Shown: piece after piece, positions 48,900-62,859 of the stretch | How positions within the stretch are numbered: the first letter of the stretch is position 1 | How the letters are laid out: each line of letters opens with the position of its first letter | Assembly: GCA_016630905.1 (NCBI GenBank) | Contig: WBMQ01000013.1 | Location: forward strand, 186,001-250,000 | Source: Capillidium heterosporum | Taxonomy: Eukaryota; Entomophthoromycota; Entomophthoromycetes; Entomophthorales; Capillidiaceae | DNA length: 64,000 nt | Direction: 5' to 3' | Notes under the pieces: model-generated | Seen by the model: only the letters and a program-made list of their open reading frames with translations | Databases searched by the model: none | Told to the model about the DNA's origin: nothing | Translations under genes and position numbers: made by a program

Positions 48900-51800
48900 A
48901 CGTCTATTTTTAACTAGTGCATTGTTATTCCTTTGCTAGCTTCAAGTTCAAAGATTAAAAGTTTGGAAAGCTATATATATTTATTACATGACTTTAAACC
49001 TACCATATCTTTACTAAAAGTACAATGTATAAATATTTCAAATACCGACTCTATATTTAAGATGATTTATTGATCTTTTTATCAACGTTTATTAACTTTA
49101 GAAGTGATTGGACGTTATCCCAAATTTATTTAAAAAGCATCTGTAGGTCAGGATACCATGGAGGTCAATTGACATCCCATCAATTCAACACTTCCCTTAT
49201 GACTTAAACAGTTCCATTTCTTATCAAGGTTTATAAATACCTGGCTTTGACTTCATGGGGATTAAAGGGATTCTCTCCAAGTATAGTCTGCTTTCTTTTT
49301 CCAGGCTTTTGAAGCTAACTGAATTCAAAACTCCAAAACTTCAAATGAACCTATCTTACGACCTTGAAGGGATGGATTTTGCTGATTTATTTAAAGATTC
49401 AAAAGTAAAGTCATCTAATTAGTAATTTTTATACCTTTGAATTTCGATTTACTAACTATGAGCTGAAGGAATTTGAACGGTCAGAAGTCTATAGACAATG
49501 GTAAAGTAGACATGATGCCGTTTTCTAACCACGAGCAAGCTGCCAACTTTTCAAAGGTAATTGATAAGAATGCGTTCAGTTTGTATATTCGATTTAAATA
49601 TCTTAGATAGGTATAAGAAATACCATTTCAATCAACTTTATTACTGTTAAAACTGAAGCTATCGATCCAAGCTCTATAGATTTATTGAAGTTGTTGATAT
49701 TAATTTAAATGCGAGAAGTTAGATGCTCAACTAAGTGAGTAAAACCTCAACCATAAAATACCTACACTCAATATTGCCTTTTTAAAAGTAATCTCAAGGC
49801 TAAAATATTGAAAGTTATAGCTAACTCTTATCCTAATATGTAGGTCAATTTCAGTAGCCTTGAAAATATCCATCCGTATCTATCGCTCAACATTGTCATT
49901 AAATAGTATGATGTTTTGAATGTCACTAAAAACCAAAGACTGAGCTGAGTTGAAACCTATCTCAAAACTTCAACTCAGATTAGCTTTTATAAACTTAATA
50001 TGAATTTCATCGCCCTGCTAGCTCTTGTCCTATTTTGACTTTTAGATACCGTGTCTACTGTAAAGCTACTTCCGATGTAATTGATCTCACCAACTGAAAC
50101 TTCGACTCTCAAGTTTAAGTCAAAAATCTCTTGATAGTCACTTGTACCAGATGAAGTGGCTGCTATAAGAAAATAGGTACTTTGTAACTTTATAACATTA
50201 GCTAACCAATTTAGTTTTTCAGTACAAGGGTACAACTATCCAGTTAAAGAGGGACAACGTTAAGTTAGCCAAAGTGGACTGCGATTAAAAAAGGATTTCT
50301 ACAAGTGTTAAAGTATAAGAAATATCTTACCTATCTGAGTATTCAAGTATAGGTTTTATAGAGTTAAGTTTAATATAATGTAAGGATAACATCGCCTTCG
50401 GTTACATTGACGTATACAAAGCTTCTAATATCATAGAGTCCATAAGAAATAAGTAAAAGTACATTCTTCAAAACTAACTTTTAACTTAGTATCGAGGAGG
50501 CCCCTACTACTAAAGTTATCTCTAAAAATATTGCTGTCAGTGCCATCAATCACTTTTAATCAACTTTCTTTAGAAATAAGAAGAGGTAATCTAAGTGGCT
50601 TATTAAAATAAAATCTATCAAACTTTGATATAGTATGTCCTCTATTTATAGTAAAGAAAATATATACAAATTTAATACTATCCTTTACCATCAACTCCAC
50701 ATTAATATAAATCATATGCACGTATTTTTCAATGTTAAGAAATATGTAAAAAATTGAACTAGAGTGATATAGGTTCTTTGAATTTAAGAAAGTGAATTTA
50801 CACTCTTCTAAATATTTAATAGAGAAAGGTGAAGCCTATAGGAAACCTATCATTTCTACATAACTAAAGACTCGACTAGTTTAAAGCTTAATCAAATTCC
50901 TTTATAAATTTCTATATCTTTGTCAACTTTCAACTATTTGAAGAGGTCCAACATAAGTCTTTAAAGCCAAAGCTTGTGATTTTCTAGTTAAATGTATATG
51001 GTCGGGCTTTTAATTGAGAAACAGTGATAGACGTATACGAGTCGCCTGGAATATCACTGATTTTTAACTAATTGAATGATGTTAATAGCAGTTTTGAGTT
51101 TGAAAAGAAATAGTAGTTCACCTTTATTTTGGATAATGAAGCCAATTGTTGTCTATTCTCAACTGATGTTTGTCTAATATAGCGAATTTTTAATAAGTGA
51201 TATGTATGCACGTATTTACCACCAAATAAATATACCAAAAATCTTCCTACAACATAATTTATAGCTTAAGGTATGTATACTTGGAGCTAGATTAGGCCAG
51301 GATTATGGCAATCTAAATTTTCACTAATTTTATCGCTTTCGAATCGGCTCTATCGATATATCGAACCAACATTGTTACAATAAACAGTTTTAAATCAATT
51401 TTATACAAGAATAGATTTCTAAAAGGAAAGTATCTGCTCAATCTATCGGATTTGAGTTACGACCAGAAAAGATTAAAATGCTTTTCAATAAAACTATCCT
51501 TAAAAATTGAAATTATATATCTAGTCGAATAAACTTTCTGACGGGTCGACCAGACTATCTATTTACCATCCTAGATGTTGTCGTCAATTTGATGAGCTTA
51601 ACTAAATAAGTATTAAAACCAGCTGAGGAGCGAAAGATGGTTGCCTTGGTTTCTGAAGTTCGAAAATCTGGAAAAATTAATGAGAAGTTGACAGTGACTC
51701 AAATCCCAATCTCAAACTATTTGCAAATCAATACTATCCTTTTATGGATAAACCAGAATAAAGTATTGAGATGTCGTAATTCAATTTCAGGAATCGTCAG

Positions 51801-53550
51801 TTTATTCCCTAAAATATACCACATCTGTATAACGTATTTTCAAGCAGCACTATACAAACTGAAGACTGGATCGAATTGAAATATGCCTTTATCTTCGATG
51901 TTTTAACTGAGGCAGTATTCAAAATACTCGCCATGAAACTCATTACTCACTAGTCTTTACCTTACTGTTGGTTGTCAGATACTATAGTGAAGCTAAAATC
52001 AGCTCTAATACCTTCAGCATGACCGCCAACACCTTCGATTCCACCATCTAGATTGAAAACTAATAACGATTACATTCTGTTTCCATGAAATTAAAATTGT
52101 AAAAAAATAGATACCTCTATTTAGTATGTTTTCCAGCTAACTAATAAAGTTAGAATCTAAATACGTGAACTTTTCCACTCAGCTGAAGAAGGACAGTATC
52201 AAGCTAGTTTGAGTCAATTGCAGTAAGGAGGAAGTCTTCTGCGAATGCCAAAAGTTAAATGGATTTCCCATTATCAAAATTTATAGGTATATAGTTTGTA
52301 ACGAATCAATCTAACATGCTATAGGCGTGACACTGGCTCTATCTACATATACTGATTTTATCGCCCCTTTGATCATAGGTCTCATGCAAAGGCAAGTTTG
52401 AATCTGAGTTTTCAATACTACAAAATCTAGATTTAAGAACATGAACTCCTAAAAAAGTTGGAATAAGGTGTAAAGAGAAGATAATTAATAGCTCCTTTCA
52501 ATAAATTTACTGGATTTTTAATATTGTATATATATTTATTGACATATGGTCCTTTAATTTACATGTTTTAAAAATATATATGGAAATCCAATCTTATGTT
52601 ATTATTTCAACTTCATGTGAGTGTTTATATGCCAACTAATATTTGAAAACTCTGGTTATAGACTTTTGAACCAGTAGTTTTGCTCTTGAATGTGACTAGC
52701 AACTGAGAATTTAAATTATAAGAAGCCTTATTGTTAATAATCAAGCTACAATATGCTTTATCAAAGAGATTATCCAAAAGAAAGTCCATAAGTCTCTACT
52801 TACTCACTCTTAAAAGCTTTGAAAAGAATCCGATAGATTCCTTAAGCCTACCCATGGCAAATTTTAATTGAAAAAAACACCTTACCTAAACAAATCAACT
52901 TCCGGTTATGGTTGGTTTACACAGTGCCTAAAGTAAGTAAGCTTTTCATTTGAATTTTATTAGGTAGCGTTTTAGAATACCTTGCAGCTTACTTCAAATA
53001 CATACCATTTATCTGAAGTTTAACAAAGGTGAACTCTAGTCTGTGCTTCCTCAACAGTGGGTAATTTGGAAATTTTCTATCAAAAAGTACCTTTTTAGAG
53101 CCATCAATTAGCTGAAATTGAATTGTTGGGCAAAGTCAAAAGATACTTGAAAAGCCCTAATATAAGTGAGATCTTTCCGATTAAGAAACTGTATCAAAGC
53201 CCTTAGTCAATTCAATATATGTATACTTAACAAACAGACACTATATTCAATTTATCTGGAAATAGTGCACCAGTTATATCCAGTAAATTGTTACTTGTTT
53301 CGTCTTTAACAGCATCATACAGCTTTTCAATTGCTATTATAAATTTTAGAATTTTGCATGCCTAATATCCCAATTTATTATTTGCCTCTGATATATAAAC
53401 ACATATAAGTATATATACTTAATAGAAAGCAATGAGTGCTTAAGTGTTTTACAAATTAATGGTTTATATAGTAGTTTAAAGAACATATAAATTTACAACT
53501 AGCATTTACGAAATTAATACAGTCCAAATTCTTAACTACAATAGTATCGA
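48900..53550. other. Gene-poor stretch with relics of secreted-type ORFs
   Basis: About 4.6 kb without a recognisable gene. Two points look like dead secreted protein starts: MNFIALLALVLF followed by a stop at 50000, and a frame-shifted leader SLVFTLLLVVRYYSEA after the ATG at 51933. A minus ORF at 49987-50235 overlaps the first. None has a known domain. The remaining sequence shows nothing I can interpret. Confidence 0.35.
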
Positions 53551-53566
53551 AAGCTAACCTTCAAAA

Positions 53567-54695
53567 TTAAACCTTATTTTCAAAAACACTGTTCAAAATG
53601 AAAATATAAAATTCGGCAGAGAGGGTCTTCAAATAGGCGTTGGTTTCACTATCCTTGGAGATGGTAGACCAATTCAATCTAACTAAAGCTAAAGTGCGCG
53701 TCAACAGTGCACCCTTTATATCATAAGTATAGCACAAGTGTAATATCTTGCAGGGATCGGCAAAGCTGTGTTTGATGATAATTAGTTTCTCCAAGACCTC
53801 CCACAGTTCCTTGATGCCCCAAAATCGACTCTTCTCGTACATATTCATTATGCTACATACAGTCACTGACTCCAAAAAGTTATGATCGAAATTCCCCAAA
53901 TAAATGAACCTCAAGATTTCCTTTAAATTTCCGAAACTTAGGTCATCTACAACTATAGTATTGGTCAATGATTCGTTGAAATCAAATTCAAACATAGCTT
54001 GAAAATAGGCGACCTTAGAAGCGAGGATAGCTTTGTGGGCGTATATCGTGTTTTCAGTCGATTTGGCTTCTTGAGTTTGACTGTCATCGAAGACACATTT
54101 AAACTTTACATCGGAAAACTTGGCAGCGTTGAAGAGGGATTCGGTGTCAGAAAAGGTACTGAATTTTGGTAGTAGGTGATTGGAATCCAACTCCGCTAAG
54201 TAAAATCTAAACTCAATTTTCATCCCATTTCCATTCCAGGGTTTTTGACTGTCGTACTCTAAATTTTAGTTGGATCAAAAATTAAATGGTACCAAAGTAG
54301 GACAGGTTTTTCAGTGGGACATCAAACGAGCTTGTACTTTTTGAAGAGTTCTCCAGAGGCAGTCTATTCAAAGTCATTTGAGTACATCCATAATTTGTTG
54401 AGAAGCAATTGGTAGGAGCATTCGTGCCAGAAAAACCAAGGCTTTGGTTGGAAGGCTGAGAAGCGGTAATCGATATTGTATCAGTATTAATTGTGAAGAA
54501 GGTATGTTCCGGATTCTGTAGAATATGTATTAAAATACATACTATATAAATTAGTAAATGTGCTGGGTTAGTTTTACCTGTTGAACCGATAAGCTTGTGG
54601 TAGACGGCAAATTTCGCTTGCTTCAAAGTAAAAGGTACAGCTTCGTAGTTTGAAATGGAGTTGTTTGAGAAGAGAGCAATTTTGATTTGATTCAT
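53567..54695 (-). CDS. BTB/POZ-domain protein
   Basis: Main exon 53567 to about 54260 encodes the BTB fold: LFNAAKFSDVKFKCVFDD, IYAHKAILASKVAYFQAMF, NTIVVDDLSFGNLKEILRFI and YLGNF. An elongated C-terminal helical part (KSRFWGIKELWEVLEKLI, then KILHLCYTYDI) resembles the BACK-like region. An upstream exon from ATG 54695 (MNQIKIALFSNN) and a middle segment (NPEHTFFTINTDTISITA) probably belong to it, because the same segment (NPQNLIFTISDSKLYIPRT) precedes the BTB of the paralogue at 61.4 kb. I could not settle the first splice junction: the simplest one gives a stop. No Kelch or zinc-finger domain. Such proteins often act as Cul3 substrate adaptors, which is not shown here. Confidence 0.7.
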
Positions 54696-55278
54696 CCTTA
54701 TTATTGTTACTGGACAGGTTGGTGTTGAGCTACTAACTATGCTTTTGAAAGGAATAACAGTTTGAATTCAATTGATAACTTGGAAACTTGGGTGATTAGG
54801 CAAAATTCAAAATAGAATTTATAATTTGCTGAGAACTGAGTGCTTGATTCACTATTAGCCAGTTGCATCACTCATTTGTTTTTGATAGTCACGTCATTAG
54901 AATTAAACAACTGCGTTTAACTGGCAGGTCTATCTGATGAAGACTACAATGAGTCTAATTCAACTCTGTGATTGACCAGTGGCCTGTATTCCTACTATTT
55001 ATAAATTTAGAATATCGGATTTTCTGTACATGTTCTCAATCAATAGCCTAAAAACGAAAATCGCTTATAGCTTTGGGCATTCACTCACAGTAGTTTTATT
55101 AGATATAGGTGAAGTAACATCCCTTCCCATCTTTAAAGGTGGTACATTAATATAAACATCCAAAATTCAATTGTGATTAAAGGTATAAATATAAAACTAA
55201 TATATATATTTAGCAGCTATCTTCCAAAAGGATTTAAACCAATATAACAAACTCCTATCTTCAAAATCCAAAGTTTAA

Positions 55279-58200
55279 TTAAAAGGTCAGTTTACACGAT
55301 AGCTCCAAAACCTTCCTACTTGTTTCCAGGTCCAATCCTTCAACTTTCAATACTACTTCAACTAGATAATCCCTCAACTTTTTCAAAGTAAATTTAGCCC
55401 AATCGGAGGCTTCGTTACCTTCCAAATCGATATAAGGTAGGAGGGCAAGGTAGTAAGTATCTAAGAAGAATATAGCTAAATCGGTATCGGCATCGAATTT
55501 GGTTTGGAAGATCAATAAAATTAAAGTTACTATAGATACGAGGTCAGATTCCGATTCAGCGGTAAGTGGGATGTCAGTAGTAGCAACGACTTCAGATTTA
55601 TCTTCAACTTCGGCCAGGTCGAGTTCCAAGTCCAGGTCGGTAGCCCAGGCATCAGCGACATCGGCATCTAACTCTGCATCGTCCTTAACCTCTAAATCCA
55701 TGTTCCAAGGATCTGCTTCCTTAACCTTACTTTCAACTTTTGAATCTTGATCGTCTAACTTCTTCCACTTCAAATCCAGCTGTAAGCCTTTGATAGCATC
55801 GGAGTGATACTGCTGTAGAATTTTGATCGTTCGTGATAACAACCAGGGACTGATGTCCGCTTCTAAAAGTCCATCCAAGTACTCCTTCAGCTGCTCGGTA
55901 TCGTCGGCGTCAATAGCATCTAGCTGGAGAACGGTGAGATACCCGAGATCCAACTCGGTTATGGGGTCCATTAGGTCAGTGAGAAGTTCGTTACGGTCGT
56001 AGTGGGAAAGGAACTGGTCGAGTCGATCTTTCAAAAGGTTCAGGGCAATCGGTTTAAGGTCTAGGAGGTCGAGGCTAGTAGTGGCTGTTTGGACGAGGTG
56101 ACGGCCTGTAGCGGTAGGTAAGTTAGTGGCGAGATCCCCTTGGCAGGTCGATGTAACTAGGTGCAGTAGATCTTCTCCAGTAAGGAATTTGAAGTAAGGG
56201 TGAAGTAGGTCGATAGCTTCGGGGAGAAGTACACCGTTAGTTTTGGTCTGGAGGGACCAGTAGTCGATACAAGTGTCAAATACTAACTTGGATTGTAGGA
56301 TTGGAACTGTCAATTCATCTTCCGAGCTACTTAAAACTTCTTCGGGGAATGTTGGGGTTATAGCTAGGATACTTGGAACTAAAGAAGTTAGCAAATCCAA
56401 GTTGGTAGGATCTGTTGCTGGAGTCAAAAGCTTAGATAGTTTGATTTGGTCGTTGTTGAACCGAACGCCTTTTACTATATTAAAATCTGGAGCTCCATGT
56501 ACCTTTTCAAAATTTTCGATAACGTGCAGTCGGGTCTTGAGCTGGTCGATGACTCCATGAATATCCTAAATAGAATAAATCGTAAAGAATAATAAGAAAG
56601 GTACCTGTGAACTAGATTGCTTTCTTAAGACTTTCAAGTAGACATCGTAGAACAGTTTGTAGCTACTCAAATAGGTATTTTTTGCCTTATTGAAGGTATC
56701 GAAGGATTTGTGAATCAAGTCAAGCTCAGTTCTGGAAACATTGTCAAAGAAGTTGCTGGCTTCCAGATAATTGACCAATTCTTTGGTACCTGAACTATCG
56801 CCATTGTCTAGATATCCAGTTAAGTAGCTTAGCTCCAGTTGAGTTTTAACTTGATCAACATTTGCATCACCAGAGTCAAAAGTACGATTTAAGATCTCTA
56901 CTCCATCCTTCAAAATATCGATTTGATCCCCGCAACTTGCCCGTTTTATCAACATTGCTATTTTATCTGATACCAAGCTCTCGGAAAACTGATTTTTATC
57001 TAAACCTAGCCGATCTAAACAGTTATGAAGCCGCGTATCCTCCTCAACTTGAGCCTCATTCTCTATAGCAAGCTTGTACCTTTTAACACTAGCTTCTACT
57101 TTCATCCCAAAGTTCTTATCTAATCGTGTCGCTCTTTCGCTTAAGCTGTTTACTTCTTCCTTGAGGTTTTTACCGGCCAATTCAGTCAACAGCCTATGAG
57201 GTGGTAATAGATGCAACTGAGGCGGTGGTCCAAGCTCCTTCAACTCTTTCAATTTACTACGTTTTACTGTAGCTAATATCGACTAGGTAGGGTAGAAGCT
57301 TGGCAGCTGCGACAAACTTTTTGAGGTGAGCATTGGTTGGAGTCTGTGATAATTTAGCTAGGTAAGCTTCCAGTTTCACTTGGGAGAGGTCTAGGAGGTG
57401 GAAGGGGAACAAGGCATCCTGTTGACTATCCAGTTGGTTCAAGTACTTTTCTACGGCGCTATCAAGGATTTTCTGAGCTTCCGAGTCGAATATAGTAGAG
57501 GTACTATAATGATCGGAAACCGTAGAAGCGAATCTTATTAAATCGACTGTCGAAGGTTTTCGTACCGACCCATCGTAAAGCCTACTAAGATCCTTGTCAG
57601 TAGTATGGCTTGTAAACGTCGGGTGATCCTGTAAGCTTACTCCATCACTTTCATCTACAACCAACTTCTCGATACGTTTCAGTAGCTCAGTTAGACTATT
57701 CGGTTGGAAAGGAACGTCGGTAGGGCCAAAGAGTTTACGAGAAGGTCCATCGAGCTTGGGTCCAAATTTCGCGGTGGTTTCCAACTGACGGGCGTCGGCT
57801 AACCATTTGTGAATTTCGTCCGGTTTGCAAGCACCTAATGCTAAACCTATCAGTGTACGACGCTTAGCGAGGTCGGTAAAGCTGGGGTGGTGGGCTAGCT
57901 GGAGGCAGGCTTCGATATCGGCGGCACTGGGATCAAGTCGCATAAACCGAAGACAGGTGACGTAGGCGTAGGGGAAGTCGTTGTTGGATACGGCGGCTGC
58001 CAGTACAAGTCGATTTATAGTTGATATACCAATACCATCCTTGTCGTCGATAAGTTTTAACTTGGAAGCTAAAGCAACAACCTGAGGTAGCTGCTTGTAG
58101 AGTAAAAGTTTGGGATCGGATAATGCCAGCTTGAATTGAGTTAATGGATCGGCAGCAAGTTTGGAGGGACGGGGTGACAATTGACGGTGCTTACGGTAGA

Positions 58201-59775
58201 TGGTACCGAGATCAATGCCTCCACCGATGAAGTCCGACCAGTTCTGGAGTTCAGGGGTTGAGGAACAGGCAGTCCAAGCTAAATATAATGTTTAATGTGG
58301 CATTTTTGCAAAACCATACCAGCGTTGTGCCGCCTTAATTTTTGGGTCGTCACTTGATAGCGCCTGAGCCGCATCGAACTTGGCTTTCGAAGCTATGAGT
58401 ACGGTTTGAGTTATCTCAACTAAGTCCAATTCATCTTGGATCTCCGATTCCAAGACGTAAAGAAGCTGCTTACCCACGTCGAACTCTATTCTAAAATTAA
58501 CAAATAGGTATGAAAATATTGCTTACCCTCACAATCTAGTATTATAGTAAAAACTTCCTTAACAAGTGTTTTCAAATGAACTCCAACTACATGGTTGCTA
58601 AACCCTAGATGCCCACAGCTGTTAAGGGCAGTGAGATTGATCCATAATTTGACAGCTTTATCACCAGGATCAGAGCCTTGTGGAAGATTTGTAACTAACC
58701 ACTTGATAAGCTCCTCGCGGAAGGACTCAAAGTAGGCGGGTTTACGGGCGACGTATAGATGTAGGTGTTGGCTAAGGTTTGACCTCTGTAAAGCAGGGAG
58801 ACCACCATTACCTCCACTGAGAAGATCCCATCCTGGTGCCATCAAATTTAGATAAGCAACCAGTGGTTCCAGTTGGCTAGCTTGACTTGCATCCCTAACG
58901 TAGTCATTCAAATTAGTAGTTGGGGTTACAAGTTCAAGAAGCTTGGAGTCCAATTCTGAAAAATTGGGTGTTGAGGTTGGGGCTAGTGAAGTAAACTTGT
59001 AGATTAGGTTTAAGGTAGTACGAACCTCTTTGATTTCAACTTGTCGTCGGTTTACTAGGACTAGTAGGCAGGTTTTTAGATAGAGAAGTTCCGTCTCTAA
59101 ACCAAATTTGGAACTTAAATTGTAGCTATCAGGGCCCTCGTAGATATTTAAAATGGATTTGATATCAAAATTGGGGCTTCGAACCACTACTTTAATACTA
59201 TCAAAGATGAGGTTAAGTAGTAAAGCTGGATCGGCACCCAATCTTATGACCTTATTTATTAACTTTAAAAGACTTACCAAGTCCAACCGTACGAACTCCT
59301 GACTATCCAACAACTCTAAATAATCTTCATTCGAACCTTCAATTTCAAGTGCAAAATAGATCTTCGTTACTTGTTCTAACAACAGTAAACGGTTTTTGGG
59401 CTCTACCAATCCAAATAACTTCAAGTCATAGGTTCCTAAATTTAAAAGCTGAATAGATAGATCTAAACGGCCGCTAAGCTTGTCAATATTCAAACTACGG
59501 GTTATGTAAAACTGAGTCAAGAACTTGGAGTCAGTGTTAGGAAACTGTTCAACTATAAATTTATGATAAATTTGTGGCTGGATTGTTTCGGGAAGTTGGG
59601 ATAAGAGATTGAACCAATAGCTTGTGGATTTAGGGTTGGTATCAATTGGTGCTAAGGTACGAACATAGTCCAAGATGTTGGTGGAGTGCTCTGACGCTTT
59701 CAAATAATCGATTAGGTGGTCAAATTTGCTCGTCGGCTTTACTGTAGTTGGTGGACTTGATGGTTTGATTTCCAT
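55279..59775 (-). CDS. SEC39: Sec39/NBAS-family Dsl1-complex protein
   Basis: Five or more exons with small introns, giving about 1400 residues. Start taken at 59775 (MEIKPSSPP). An upstream ATG at 59838 is also in frame. The whole protein is helical and leucine-rich. The segment FPYAYVTCLRFM, then CLQLAHHPSFTDL, TLIGLALGACKPDEI and ARQLE matches the Sec39 domain hallmark (CLQL..p.f.DL..R..L...AL..C.pe.I). Introns used: one near 58490-58526, and one of 74 nt around 57190-57262 that removes an apparent frame break (SY joined to RLLTELAGKNL). A very acidic low-complexity stretch (DAELDADVADAWATDLDLEL) lies in the C-terminal exon. Known role: ER tethering of Golgi-derived COPI vesicles. It is longer than yeast Sec39 and closer to metazoan NBAS, but without seen N-terminal WD repeats. 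Confidence 0.65.
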
Positions 59776-59839
59776 TCTTCTAGGCTTGATGGAAAGGAAA
59801 AGGATTTGATTGGAGTGGAAATAAATCGTCACTGGCAAT

Positions 59840-61100
59840 GGATTTTTGAAAATGGGTGAAAAGATGATTTGTTGATCTAAAATTTGCTTGGAGTTGTTAT
59901 AAGGTTGGGCAAGATTCCTTTACGGTTGCACATATCCAATTTACGGTTCGGATATATGTTAGGGTTTGATTAATGTAAATTAGTGATTCTTTATAATAGA
60001 TTAGTTCCAGTATCCTAAATTTTACTTACAGGATATGGGCAGCCTAATATTTGATTATACATTAGTACAACAACTTAATTTTTAGATCTAGCTCAATTCA
60101 TTACTTTCACCCAGTTTTGCGATTAGTTATGGAAAAGAGAATATTGATTTGCATGAAGCTTCCCTTTTAATATTGTTTTATCCTGAAGTATTAAATATAC
60201 ATTGATTAAGCTCTAATCATTTATTTTAGCATATTATATAGGTTTATAGTATTATACTATGCCAGTTTATAATACTCAATCCTTCCAATTTAAAATATCT
60301 CATTGAAAGCTTTCGAAGCAGAAGGTGCCTCATTTAATGATTGCTTCAAGTTTCTAAATGATAGAGGTATTGCAATTAGATAGGTTATACTAATTATTGA
60401 TGGCTTTCGTTTTAATTAATACGGCAAAAAACATTAAGAACTATACTTTTATCATATATAACGAGTATATATTTGCAACTTGCGCTGAAAAGACCAACAG
60501 CTACAGCCATCATAATTGATATAATGCTCGACTAAGTCGTTCATATAGTAATTTAGGATCTAGCTTTGATGATAAAAGTGGCTTAGTTTGGAAAGAGCTT
60601 TCATATCTAGATATGCTTATAACTAAAACTTAGCATTATTATCATTCTAGCTATTAAGCTTTTGGAGAATTTCAATTAAAGAGCAAAAGCTCCAACCATT
60701 TCAATAAAACTGCAACTTCAGCCTCAAGTTGTTCTTCATTATTGTGTTGGGTAAACTGTTGTTAGTATATTAGATTGCTATTTCTATCATTCTTTTATAT
60801 ATGCTATATCGTATATTTAACCTGAATCACATCTCTTTAGCTTCAAGAGTTTTGACATTTGAAATATAGGCATCTACTTAATATATTGATGTAAAGTATA
60901 TTTAAATGCAAATTTTTTTCTGGTATATATATATACTTTTAAGTTTTAAATATATATTCTGTCTGTAAATGCTCTTCTCAGTTATCAGCAAATCCTGTAT
61001 AAGTATCATAACTAGAACAGTGACGCCAGTTAATTTTCGAACTACAAAGGGGGAAATTACAACATGTGACTTTGTTAATTAATTCCTTTGTCCTAAATCT
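59840..61100. other. Intergenic AT-rich stretch
   Basis: About 1.25 kb with no recognisable gene between the Sec39-type gene and the BTB paralogue cluster. Nothing identified. Confidence 0.4.
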
Positions 61101-61127
61101 CGTTCCTTTCGAACTTATTCACCAACT

Positions 61128-62280
61128 TTGCCACTTTTCTACCTCCACATAGGCTTCAATAAAAGGCTCCATCGATCTCCTATACAACATTTTTGTAGGT
61201 TTATAGTGGTGTATGATGACTTCAAAGATCATAAAGTTCAATATCTTGACTTCCAATTTAACTTGCCAAGGTCGAAAGTTTCGAAGAGGAAGGAGTTTCT
61301 TTCCAGGTTTACTTCAAGTTTATCAACAATAGAGGTATGTTGTACAGGTTGTCAATACTAATACTCATCAGCCTTTCTTTTGATTCATCCAAATGAAAAC
61401 CCCCAGAACCTTATCTTCACCATCAGTGACAGCAAATTGTATATACCGAGGACCGAAATTGCCTATGATCAGTGCTTTCAGTTACTATGAATCACCTAGA
61501 CTCCACCTATTAGACTCAAACTTGGACTACTGCGACGAACTTAAAACTAGCCTATTGTTGAAATGGCCTTCGTGCTTAGGTAACTTTGTTTATCTTGACA
61601 TATCTAAAACTCAGTTTATGACCAAAGTGCCAGTTTCCAAAACTTTGGATACTTTGTCTTTTGCTTCACTATAAACCACTACCTCCCTTTCATTGAAACT
61701 AGAAGTTCCGACTTCCAATCATTTTTTAATGATCGTACTTTTAGCGACATAATGATACAATGTTACGACGACGAAGGCAGTTCCGAATCCTCCAATTTAT
61801 CCAACTCAATTTACGCCCACAAAATCGTCTTAGCTAATAGGGTTGGCTATTTTAAGGAGATGTTCAACTCCGACTTAAAGGAGGTTTTAACTGGCATCAT
61901 TACTGTCCAAGATATTGACTTTAATAATCTCAAAGCTATCGTAAAATTCATCTACACTGGGGATTTCGATATTCAATTCTTTAGATCAGCTACGTTCGAG
62001 GATCTAGTTGAAGTGTATCAGAAAAGTCAACTGTGGGGTATGGATGATCTAAGTGCAGTAGTTGAAAAGTTCTTGATCTTCAAATGTGATATAACGAACC
62101 CATTCCAAATTTTGGAGTACTGCTACGCGAACGATATTAGAAATGAGCTTTACTTTCAAACTGATTAGCTGTGTTAAAGCCAATTTTAAGGAGCTGGTCT
62201 CCAAAGAGGAATATATGGCAAATTTGGAAAGCCTTCTTTCCAGCTACTTTCTTAAGGTCTTTGATGATCTGATGAGTTGA
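61128..62280 (+). pseudogene. BTB-domain paralogue with a frameshift
   Basis: The 61128-61361 and 61393-61674 regions carry the N-terminal part (NPQNLIFTISDSKLYIPRT, in a frame overlapping the ORF). From 61700 the BTB domain is open: FNDRTFSDIMIQCYDD, IYAHKIVLANRVGYFKEMF, TGIITVQDIDFNNLKAIVKF, then KSQLWGMDDLSAVVEKFL and ILEYCYANDIRNEL. One extra base at about 62149-62153 (CTTTACTTTC) shifts the frame, and the missing end (TFKLISCVKANFKELVSKEE) continues to TGA at 62280. A single-base sequencing error would also explain it. Otherwise the copy looks functional. Confidence 0.65.
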
Positions 62281-62859
62281 ATGTAATAAAGTTATACTTT
62301 TAGTGGTTTTTTATGATAAATTATAACTCTAGTTTGGATAATCGTATTTTGAGATTTGGAAATCATATAGGACAGTAGTATTCTGCTACGAATGTTGATA
62401 ACGGTTGATAGTCTATTAGAAATTGGGTATTCAGCTATATAATAAGGTAGAGCAATGTTAAAGGTATAAATTTACAAGATGTAGTTCTTTTCATAAGGCT
62501 TCCTGGGCATTTGATCCAATTATTTGGATTATTTATATTGGCCAAGGTTTGTACTTTAAATAATTAGCTGTCTTATTGAGGGCAATATCCCAACTTTAAA
62601 CTTTTAATTTTGACTTTAACTAGGTGAAAAAGTAGCTCATTGCCTCCAAACTATACTGTATTTTTATTCCTCCAACTATATTGATTAAAGTATTTAGTTT
62701 ACATATTTTCTACTGATAGTTAAGAAATGCTTTTGTAAAATCGTAGCTTTAAGTTTAAATATTTTGTTCTCTTGAAATACTTTATTGAGTCAAGGCATAA
62801 AGAGTGTATTAAATCAAATTCGTAAGAGTTCTCATGTCATCGTCTGAATCCAAGGAATC

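Noticed and set aside
57190-57262. Apparent frameshift in the Sec39-type gene
   Set aside because: A 74-nt GT-AG intron restores the frame without loss of any obvious conserved block, so a break is not needed.
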